The translations under genes and the position numbers were made by a program. Source: Shewanella sp. MBTL60-007 (GTDB lineage: Bacteria; Pseudomonadota; Gammaproteobacteria; Enterobacterales; Shewanellaceae). From it: DNA of 64,000 nucleotides. The notes below the pieces were generated by a model. The model saw only the letters and a program-made list of their open reading frames with translations, made no database searches and was not told the DNA's origin. The DNA lies in assembly GCF_019654915.1 (NCBI RefSeq), contig NZ_BPET01000001.1:84278-148277 (forward strand), given 5' to 3'. Each line of letters opens with the position of its first letter. Positions within the stretch are counted from its first letter, which is position 1. Positions 57,438-64,000 of this stretch are shown here, one piece after another.

Positions 57438-58517
57438 TTAAAGGTAGTTAATGACCAACGTGAGCGAGGTGTCAATTTTGCCTCCGGTAGTGTTTTCAGT
57501 ATGTAAATTACTGCTAAAACTGAGTTTGTAGTCATTATCGGTTGTTTGGGCGTTTAATCTATATCCAGTTTTTAGGTCAACAGCATCTCCTTCAATGTCT
57601 GTAAAGGTAATATAGGCGCCATCGGCGCAATCATCGTCATTACAGTTATATAGCTGAGTGCCATCGGGACTAATTCTTCCTGGTGATGATGCGAAAGTTA
57701 ACTTTGCACTATTTTTATACTCAGTTAAGGCTTCACCAGAGCAGTCTGTTAACCAAACATCAAAGGGTTTACTTATGACTTCATCTCCTCGTGCAATCCC
57801 GCTGCCAAAATCGATGGTCTGGTTAAATTGAACCATTGTGCACAGGTGAGCCTCAAGGGTGGGGTTAGTAAACACTAGCTTGAATGTTTTATTGTCAAAA
57901 CTATAACCATTGGAGGCTGTTCTTAACTTTTGTGCTATTGGCATTGTGCTGGGTAATACATGCTTCCCCGCGTTTATATCACCTATGCGGATGAGTTCAG
58001 CAAAGGGAGAGTAGCTCGCTGTGCCGCTGAGAACTGTGCCACTGTCAAACTTAACAATCTGCCCCCCCCCATTAGGTACTGATATATTACAGACTTTGGG
58101 GCTACCGCTACTTGTATAGAAGCGAATGCCTATTCCAGACAGGCCGGGGATGATGCAAACTGTGCTGTCATATGACCAAGGTGTTGACCAAGTATGATTG
58201 CCGGTGCCGATATACATGTTTCTGTCAAAGGTTGCGTGGTTGCTTTGAGAATCACAGGTAAAATCCCATGAGCCGCCTTCCATTTCTACTGTGGTTAATA
58301 CTTGGCCAATGGAAGTTGTTAGATCAATATTGTTGTCTTGGATGACAGCTCTTAAATTGTAATCACCTTTTTCTTTACAGCGCTTAAAATTAATCTCTCC
58401 AGCGTAAACTTTAGCTGTACTCAAAGCTAAGCTGGTTAAAACAAAGCAGGTTATGGTAAGCAGTATAATTGAATAAAAAAGTTGGTTTGCGTGTTGGGAG
58501 CTGAACTTCCTTTTCAT
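57438..58517 (-). CDS. Secreted adhesin-like protein, copy 2
   Basis: The 359-residue protein has a signal peptide (LLTITCFVLTSLALSTAKVYA) and conserved blocks RAVIQDNNIDL, IPGLSGIGIRFYTS, TNPTLEAHLCTMVQFNQ, PGRISPDGTQLYNC and a C-terminal GGKIDTSLTLVINYL beta strand. The pattern of paired Cys and a terminal donor-like strand is reminiscent of pilin or adhesin subunits, but I do not assign a family. A nine-G run (58062–58070, plus-strand C) keeps the frame. AAAGGTGA stands just before the ATG at 58517. No chaperone or usher gene is nearby. Confidence 0.7.
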   Translation of the reverse strand: MKRKFSSQHANQLFYSIILLTITCFVLTSLALSTAKVYAGEINFKRCKEKGDYNLRAVIQDNNIDLTTSIGQVLTTVEMEGGSWDFTCDSQSNHATFDRNMYIGTGNHTWSTPWSYDSTVCIIPGLSGIGIRFYTSSGSPKVCNISVPNGGGQIVKFDSGTVLSGTASYSPFAELIRIGDINAGKHVLPSTMPIAQKLRTASNGYSFDNKTFKLVFTNPTLEAHLCTMVQFNQTIDFGSGIARGDEVISKPFDVWLTDCSGEALTEYKNSAKLTFASSPGRISPDGTQLYNCNDDDCADGAYITFTDIEGDAVDLKTGYRLNAQTTDNDYKLSFSSNLHTENTTGGKIDTSLTLVINYL

Positions 58518-58659
58518 AACGTCACCTTTTTCCATTAGCTTTTATGTTTTTAGTGTTGATTAGTCGTCGAAAGGTAACATCTAAATTTTTATGGGTGGAA
58601 TGAAAAGCTGTTAAAGGTTATTAGAGAAATTAATAAGTAGATTGATATTACAAGGGGAT

Positions 58660-58682
58660 CTCAGCAGTACTGTACTGCTGAG
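58660..58682. repeat. 23-bp near-perfect palindrome, copy 2
   Basis: The same palindrome as at 57390–57412, placed about 25 bases past the stop of copy 3, within a repeated intergenic block of about 150 bases. Confidence 0.85.
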
Positions 58683-58707
58683 AGTGGAATATTGGCAGAT
58701 TTAACAA

Positions 58708-59808
58708 TTAAAGGTAGTTAATGACCAACGTGAGCGAGGTGTCAATTTTGCCTCCGGTAGTGTTTTCAGTATGTAAATTACTGCTAAAACTGAGTTTGTA
58801 GTCATTATCGGTTGTTTGGGCGTTTAATCTATATCCAGTTTTTAGGTTAACAGCATCTCCTTCAATGTCTGTAAAGGTAATATAGGCGCCATCGGCGCAA
58901 TCATCGTCATCACAGTTATGTAGCCGAGTGCCATCGGGACTAATTCTTCCCGGTGATGATGCGAAAGTTAACTCTGCACTATTTTTATACTCAGTTAAGG
59001 CTGCACCAGAGCAGTCGGTTAACCAAACATCAAAGGGTTTACTAATGACTTCATCGCCTCGTGCAATTGCACTGCCAAAATCGATGGTCTCGTTAAATTG
59101 AACCATTGTGCACAGGTGAGCTTCGAGGATGGGGTTAGTAAATACTAGGTTAAATGTCCCATGCCTTACGTCGACTACGTTAGATTGGGCCACCATGGTA
59201 GATAATGTCATATTGGAGAGTGTATGGTAACCCGCAGTTATATTGCCGACACGAACCAGCTCGGCAAGGGGCGAGAAACTTGCTGAGCCGAAGTTATCGT
59301 CGTCATCAATAACAAAGAGGTGCCGTGGCGAATATATATTTGTATAACAGTTTTTTTTATTGCCATCTGGCTGATAAAGACGAATACCAATTCCTGATAG
59401 CCCCGGGATTGCGCAAACAGTCGCGTCTGAGTTAGGGCTAGGCGCCGCTTGCCATCCTCCAAAGCCATGAGCCCCAATATATAGCCTGTCATTACCAGTG
59501 GTTGATGGCGCGCAGTTAAAGTTCCATGCGCCGCCTTCCATTTCAATAGTAGTTAACACTTGGCCAATCGGGGTCATCGGGTCAATATTGTTGTCTTGGA
59601 TTACAGCACGTAGATTGAAATCTGCCCCTGGCCCTAATACAGCGCATCGGGTGTGGCCTGCAGGGTCGGGGTCGGCGTAGGCGTTAAATGTGCTGATGGT
59701 TACACTACTGACTAAAAGTGCAGGTACGATGAAAAGAACGAGGAGTAAACGTTTGATGTATGTATTTTTGTAAACTTCAGAGTTGAGTTTTTTATTCACA
59801 GTTTTCAT
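58708..59808 (-). CDS. Secreted adhesin-like protein, copy 3
   Basis: The 366-residue protein has a signal peptide (LLLVLFIVPALLVSSVTIST, cleavage near AYADPD). It has the same C-terminal half as copy 2 (PGRISPDGTRLHNC, GGKIDTSLTLVINYL) and a more divergent N-terminal half lacking the poly-G run. It is the most distant of the three and probably the ancestor of the tandem copies. Confidence 0.7.
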   Translation of the reverse strand: MKTVNKKLNSEVYKNTYIKRLLLVLFIVPALLVSSVTISTFNAYADPDPAGHTRCAVLGPGADFNLRAVIQDNNIDPMTPIGQVLTTIEMEGGAWNFNCAPSTTGNDRLYIGAHGFGGWQAAPSPNSDATVCAIPGLSGIGIRLYQPDGNKKNCYTNIYSPRHLFVIDDDDNFGSASFSPLAELVRVGNITAGYHTLSNMTLSTMVAQSNVVDVRHGTFNLVFTNPILEAHLCTMVQFNETIDFGSAIARGDEVISKPFDVWLTDCSGAALTEYKNSAELTFASSPGRISPDGTRLHNCDDDDCADGAYITFTDIEGDAVNLKTGYRLNAQTTDNDYKLSFSSNLHTENTTGGKIDTSLTLVINYL

Positions 59809-60122
59809 ATCATAGCCTTTTTCTCTGTTGCCTAAACGAACTTAACGTCCGCTAAATTTACCCATTGGAGCGAAGGTATCATTGCAACATGCCGCCCTGA
59901 AATTAAGACTTATTAAAAGCTATTAAAGTTGTTAACGATAAGCTGGAGTGGGGCTGTTCTCTTGGCAGATAGCTTGGTAGCTAAGCGCGTTTTTATATCA
60001 TTGAATTTATGGAGAGTTAAGACACTTGCAGCCATCTTAGTTTGACACGTGGCTTTAGGTGCAAAGTGCTGTTTTGGTGTTAACAGGCTAAGTAGGGTAA
60101 TAAAGAGTCACGCTGTTGTAGC
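59809..60122. other. Intergenic region upstream of adhesin-like copy 3
   Basis: It contains aaaagctattaaagtt (59915–59930), a motif also present upstream of copy 1 (57333–57350) and copy 2 (58603–58620). A shared promoter or regulator site for the three genes is likely. No other gene was found. Confidence 0.5.
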
Positions 60123-60479
60123 TTACATCTCTTCAGTGACGGTACACATGCCTGTAAAGGCGGGTTGGTCGGCGACTTGTACGGTTGCCAGCAACTCGTG
60201 ATTTGCCAATGGGTATTGGCCATAAGCGATATAGGTTGGGGTTTCGCTAATGTCTTGACCATCAACACCGTCTATGCGGTAGATGTTGCCGAGTACAGGA
60301 GAGCGATAACTGCCGTCAATTTTTACTAGGGATTCGTTGGAGCGAAGGATCTCAATATTCTTGATGATGACATCATCACTGCCTTTTACTTTACAGATAA
60401 GATCGCCTGCTTGTGCTGCACTGCCGAGTGCCGCGATGCTAATGGTGGAACCAATTAATAGCTTACTCAATTTATTCAT
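60123..60479 (-). CDS. Exported hypothetical protein, 118 aa
   Basis: The protein has a signal peptide (LLIGSTISIAALGSAAQA, cleavage before GDLICKV) and a beta-rich mature part with two Cys residues (LICK and GMCTV) likely joined by a disulfide. I do not recognise the family. It lies behind the adhesin-like genes on the same strand but is separated by more than 300 bases. Confidence 0.6.
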   Translation of the reverse strand: MNKLSKLLIGSTISIAALGSAAQAGDLICKVKGSDDVIIKNIEILRSNESLVKIDGSYRSPVLGNIYRIDGVDGQDISETPTYIAYGQYPLANHELLATVQVADQPAFTGMCTVTEEM

Positions 60480-60578
60480 TCAATCTAGCCTCATCGATAT
60501 AGTTGGTTGTACTCAACTTAGCGCATTGCTATGAGCCAAGCTGAGCTTAGGGTTTGTAGCTGCATTTAAAATGCGTGT

Positions 60579-60791
60579 TTACTGTTCGATTATGAGTGCT
60601 AAGAATAGTTCCCCTTGATTAGCTGTCAATTTGCTAGATTTACAATCTAAAGTAATAAATGAGAACTGAGAGGCTTTTACTGAGTGAGCATTGGGAGCTT
60701 TGTGGCTAATTAGCCATTTATCGACGAGTAGACTTGCTTGGGCTGAGGCAGGTGTGAAGCTTATACTGATTGGTATTAGTATAAGCGTCAC
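60579..60791 (-). CDS. Possible small exported protein, 70 aa (doubtful)
   Basis: A GTG-initiated frame encodes a peptide with a signal-like start (LILIPISISFTPASAQA). No ribosome-binding site is seen, nor any similarity known to me; it may be chance. Included because the gap of about 450 bases is otherwise empty. Confidence 0.25.
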   Translation of the reverse strand: MTLILIPISISFTPASAQASLLVDKWLISHKAPNAHSVKASQFSFITLDCKSSKLTANQGELFLALIIEQ

Positions 60792-60927
60792 TTTGTGGTT
60801 ACAGCGTTAAATCATCACCGGGATAAATTGGTTATGTTGGCCGCCGATGAATACAGAGAGTGAGTAGTTTAGCTATCGCTTATCGCTGTTATTTAAGATT
60901 TTTTTGTACTTTGTTTGTGGGTTGTTT

Positions 60928-61911
60928 ATGCGGAGCTTTTCATTAGCCATACTGATTATACTTGTTTTGACGGGTTGCAGCGCCCAGCAACCTGTAGAGC
61001 AGCCACCTAAGGTGTCGGCGCCTATCTTCGATCCTTGGTGTGATTATGCGGTAGCCGGTCTCGTTGATGGTGTGTCCCAGAAGTGTATCGATAATGCTGC
61101 ACAAGGCGATGTCGATGCTGCCACTAATATGGGATACCTGTACGCCAAGGGTATTGTGGTGGAGCTTGATAAAAAGCGTGCGATGGATTTTTATCGGATA
61201 GCAGCCGAGAAAGGCATGCCAGAGGCACAGTATTCACTTGCAGAGATGTATCGAGCAGGTGTGGCTGGAAAGCCTGAGCCTCAATTAGCACGCTACTGGT
61301 ACGAGCAACTGGCTAATCAAAGCCACTTCCTAGAAGAACATAAGCAACCACTTCGCTATCAAGATGAGGCGCAATTTATGTTGGGTCTCATGGATATGGA
61401 GGGGATCGGTGCTGAACAAAATCTTACCTTAGCTCTAAAGTGGCTAAAGCTAAGTAGTAGCAATGGTCATAGCGAGGCGCCCTATGTATTAGGTAAGATC
61501 TATCTAGAGCACTATCACCAGCCTGAGCTGGCGTTGCAATGGTACCAAGTGGGTGCGGAGCGAGAGTTTGCGCCGGCAATGCACCAGCTTGGCATGATGT
61601 ATATCGATGGCAGAGCTGGAGAGGTCGATGCGGTCAAAGCAAACAGTTGGCTTGAGCGAGCAGCAAGTTTAGGTTTGGCCGAAGCGCAAGTTGATTTAGC
61701 TACCAGTGAGTATAACGGTATTAATGGCGAGCCGGATTTTATCAAAATCTATATTTGGTTAGATGCGGCCAGCTATCAGGGCAATGAAATGGCTAAACAG
61801 CGACTAAAATTGATAACCCCTAAACTTAGCGATCAGCAATTAGCTCAAGCCAAAGCCATAAGTCAGCGTTGTATCGGCAGCCAATTTCAACACTGTAAGA
61901 GCAGCCAGTAA
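60928..61911 (+). CDS. Sel1-repeat lipoprotein
   Basis: The 327-residue protein has a lipoprotein signal (LAILIILVLTGC, lipid Cys 16). It carries tandem Sel1-type (TPR-like) repeats with the [ANML]-x-x-G-x-x-x-x-x-G spacing, for example ATNMGYLYAKGIVVELDKKRAMDFYRIAAEKG (in parts), AQYSLAEMYRAG and APYVLGKIYLE. Sel1 lipoproteins serve as envelope scaffolds. The ATG at 60928 is preferred over a start at 60904. It converges on nrfA. Confidence 0.85.
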   Translation: MRSFSLAILIILVLTGCSAQQPVEQPPKVSAPIFDPWCDYAVAGLVDGVSQKCIDNAAQGDVDAATNMGYLYAKGIVVELDKKRAMDFYRIAAEKGMPEAQYSLAEMYRAGVAGKPEPQLARYWYEQLANQSHFLEEHKQPLRYQDEAQFMLGLMDMEGIGAEQNLTLALKWLKLSSSNGHSEAPYVLGKIYLEHYHQPELALQWYQVGAEREFAPAMHQLGMMYIDGRAGEVDAVKANSWLERAASLGLAEAQVDLATSEYNGINGEPDFIKIYIWLDAASYQGNEMAKQRLKLITPKLSDQQLAQAKAISQRCIGSQFQHCKSSQ

Positions 61912-61966
61912 GCAGAAGTATTGCTCTGTGGCGGTGATGTTAACTATAGATGAGGGCTGGACTAAA

Positions 61967-61998
61967 AAAATGCCGGTCTGTGGGAAGACCGGCATTGC
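61967..61998 (-). terminator. nrfA terminator
   Basis: Stem aatgccggtct/agaccggcatt with a T-run on the minus strand, just past the nrfA stop. Confidence 0.9.
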
Positions 61999-62031
61999 TC
62001 GAGATGATGGTTTATTGAACTAGATTAATGG

Positions 62032-63696
62032 CTAGTGCAGTGTTGCAGGCCATTCTTTCTCAACGCGCTCCTTAATAAACTCTTCTTTACTCGCTTTCAT
62101 CGCTTCTAAGTTAAGTCCGGCAAGAGGCTGTACCTTAGCTTTAGTATCGTACTTAGTTGCATCATACGTATAATCAGCATCGTACTTAGCAAGTAGTGCG
62201 TTAGCTTCTACTATTGCCGCATCTAAGATGGTATTTGCTTTGGTAAGCAAACGCTTAGCTTCCTCTGGATTATGAGCAAAGATACCGTGAGAGGCCGTTG
62301 CGCTGTCCCAGAACCATTGTGCATTACGTACCTTAGTTAATAGGCTAGTCATTTCGGTAGCGAGTGTATTGTCCGCTGCAAGCGCTGCCTCATAAGCCGC
62401 TTTCGCTTCGCCAATTGTCTTACCAGCTTCTAGACCTTCGATACCGTTAGCTGCCCAAATCGCTTGTGCTTTAAAGTGTGCTTCAGTGAGGCGAGGATCT
62501 GTACCATCGGCTTCAAAACGTAGCTTGTTGATCTCGGCTTTACGTTTTTCAAACTTAGATTCGAATGCTGCTGCATCGTGACAGCCTGTACAGCTTTCAG
62601 GTAGCTTAGTGGCATCGAATGTCACTTTATGGTTTGAGTATTCAACGCCCTCGGCATTGGTTGCCTTAGGCATGTGACAGGTATTACAGCTGAAATCTAG
62701 ATGATTACCCATTATGTGGTCAGTGCGATCTAACAGGTTCTCATACTCTGGATGCTGTGCTTTTAATGATGGCGCACCTGAGATGGCGTTAGTCCAATCT
62801 TTAAAGTTCTTTTCATCATAGAAAGCTAATTGGGCCTCTGCAGCAAAACCCTTATACAAACCATCATCACCTTTGTAATCAACAATATTTGCATAGTCAG
62901 TTTCTACACCTGGTACCCAATGATCCCATGGGTAACGAACTTTCTTCGAGTCTGTTCCATCGAAATAGTATTCAACATGGCATTGAGCACAAGTTTGGCT
63001 TGCTTGGCTGTCGTGATCTTGAGCTGTAAAGGTCATGTCGATTGCATCCATAGCACGAGATGCATAAGGACGACTGAGGCGTAGGCTGTTTTCACCTAGC
63101 TCATGACAGTCTGCACAACCAATAGTGTTAGACATCTCCTCGCCCCACACCGACCAGCCGTTATCGGCAAATTTGCCTTCACCTACCTCATCATACATAC
63201 GTGACAGATCAGTTGTTTTACATGACCAGCAGCTTGCAGCCATTGCTTCACCAACAACTTGGCCATCGTGGCCAACCATTGGCGCACCTGTACGTAGAGT
63301 TTTAATGATATCTGTTAGGGCGAAGTGGTGACCACGAGCGCGATTATAATCTTTAGCAAAACCATAGCCTGCCCAAGCGCTGACTAGGTTAGGATTTGCT
63401 TCGAGTAGATCTGTTGGTACACCCGATGCAGGGTTGCTTTCTGAAGTCTGTGCCCAAGTCTTGTACTGCTCTGGGAAGCTTTCCTCCCAGTTATCACTGT
63501 TGTAATAGTCAGTCTCCTCTGGTGGAGTAACAGGAGGCTCGACTGGTGGCTCGACAGGGGGAACTACAATACATTCATTTGTAGCAGGATCGAGTTCCAT
63601 TCCATCTGGACAGGTTTTAGTTTTATCATCGTCATCACTACAAGCCGATAATGCCGTCATTACTGCAACTGCTATTGCGAGTTTTTGTAGTTTCAT
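62032..63696 (-). CDS. nrfA: Ammonia-forming nitrite reductase NrfA, lipoprotein form
   Basis: The 554-residue pentaheme cytochrome reduces nitrite to ammonium with six electrons. Heme motifs are CWSCK (156–160, the Lys-ligated catalytic heme), CADCH (194–198), CAQCH (236–240), CNTCH (337–341) and CTGCH (369–373). The catalytic Tyr (VEYYF, about 243–244) and His (AQHPE, 315) neighbourhoods are present. It differs from typical NrfA by a lipoprotein signal (SAC, lipid Cys 19), a Cys pair and a Pro-rich linker (44–60), so it is probably tethered to the periplasmic face of a membrane. ATG 63696 with AGGAG is preferred over GTG 63699. NrfBCD-type partner genes are absent. Confidence 0.93.
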   Translation of the reverse strand: MKLQKLAIAVAVMTALSACSDDDDKTKTCPDGMELDPATNECIVVPPVEPPVEPPVTPPEETDYYNSDNWEESFPEQYKTWAQTSESNPASGVPTDLLEANPNLVSAWAGYGFAKDYNRARGHHFALTDIIKTLRTGAPMVGHDGQVVGEAMAASCWSCKTTDLSRMYDEVGEGKFADNGWSVWGEEMSNTIGCADCHELGENSLRLSRPYASRAMDAIDMTFTAQDHDSQASQTCAQCHVEYYFDGTDSKKVRYPWDHWVPGVETDYANIVDYKGDDGLYKGFAAEAQLAFYDEKNFKDWTNAISGAPSLKAQHPEYENLLDRTDHIMGNHLDFSCNTCHMPKATNAEGVEYSNHKVTFDATKLPESCTGCHDAAAFESKFEKRKAEINKLRFEADGTDPRLTEAHFKAQAIWAANGIEGLEAGKTIGEAKAAYEAALAADNTLATEMTSLLTKVRNAQWFWDSATASHGIFAHNPEEAKRLLTKANTILDAAIVEANALLAKYDADYTYDATKYDTKAKVQPLAGLNLEAMKASKEEFIKERVEKEWPATLH

Positions 63697-63898
63697 CACA
63701 ACTCCTAACTTTATTGTTTTATTAAGTTTTATAGTTTTTCATTAACTCCATCAGGTGTGGAATTAATGTTTTAATTAGATTTTTCTTTATTTGTTTGGTT
63801 GTTTTCTTTTTGTTTCTATTATTTTGTGGGGTAACCCTTTTGACGTTTTTATTATTATCATGAGGGTGGTTAATAAATAACTTTTTATTAGTTGCAAC

Positions 63899-63912
63899 GT
63901 GAGGGGGATCAA
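63899..63912. promoter_or_regulatory. Possible CRP/FNR-type half-conserved site upstream of nrfA
   Basis: GTGA–N6–TCAA resembles the CRP core TGTGA–N6–TCACA, with one arm well and one arm poorly conserved. CRP controls anaerobic respiration in Shewanella, which makes the position plausible, about 200 bases before the ATG. Confidence 0.35.
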
Positions 63913-63960
63913 TAAAATTTTAAAAGTTTGTTATCAAAAGGATAAGAAAAATCTAACTTA

Positions 63961-63976
63961 TACCCCTATATAGGTA
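63961..63976. promoter_or_regulatory. NarL/NarP 7-2-7 operator upstream of nrfA
   Basis: tacccctatataggta matches the 7-2-7 consensus TACYYMT-NN-AKRRGTA at every defined position. It lies 265 bases before the nrfA ATG, so nitrate/nitrite control by NarP is likely. Confidence 0.7.
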
Positions 63977-64000
63977 TAACGATAGTGGTAGCTGTGGGTG

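Overview
The window reads as a chromosomal segment of a marine gammaproteobacterium, very probably Shewanella. This rests on its gene content: rapA, a PhoH-family ATPase, plsC–rraB, fhs, groESL, UPF0114, DUF3530 and DUF3016 proteins, a pentaheme NrfA-type nitrite reductase, many c-di-GMP and two-component proteins, and a Qnr-like pentapeptide protein. No tRNA, rRNA, CRISPR array or intact insertion sequence was seen.

Layout. 1–6.4 kb: end of a DUF3016 gene, an EAL–CBS–GGDEF protein, a TraB/GumN protein, a MaoC-type hot-dog protein and fhs. 6.4–13.8 kb: an MscS-type channel, two small membrane proteins, a probable zinc-uptake cluster (small His/Cys protein, His-rich outer-membrane barrel, ZnuA-like binding protein, ZnuB-like permease, but no ATPase), then plsC and rraB. 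13.8–30 kb: a diguanylate cyclase paired with a REC–CheC protein, a crotonase, UPF0114, DUF3530, rapA, the PhoH protein, a hybrid histidine kinase and a large zinc metalloprotease. 30–42.4 kb: two small secreted proteins (one built from DFSK repeats), an RND efflux pair with a divergent LysR regulator, a monoheme cytochrome, a MATE exporter with a Qnr-like gene behind it, and groESL behind a sigma-32-type promoter.

42.7–50 kb is the accessory region. A truncated, stop-interrupted serine recombinase is followed by a retron-like locus: a structured non-coding segment, a 67-residue hydrophobic-tail protein, a reverse transcriptase with retron-type X and Y motifs but LLDD in place of YxDD, and a cold-shock-domain protein overlapping the RT stop. 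The recombinase remnant and retron are bracketed by inverted copies of a 22-bp sequence. A third copy lies at the joint of a tandem duplication of NERD-domain and cold-shock/Excalibur genes. Then come two paralogous proteins resembling DUF1629/Imm11 immunity proteins.

50–64 kb: a CpdB-like lipoprotein, a 1.2-kb gene-poor stretch with a decayed piece of a NERD gene, a GcvR-like ACT protein, a BCCT transporter, and three tandem paralogous secreted proteins. One of these is out of frame by one base in a poly-G run. A Sel1-repeat lipoprotein and a lipoprotein form of NrfA follow, with a perfect NarL/NarP 7-2-7 site upstream of nrfA. The retron-like locus, the poly-G switch candidate, the MATE–Qnr pair and the DFSK-repeat protein are the items most worth a second look.

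All family assignments are from reading the translated sequence; no database search was run.
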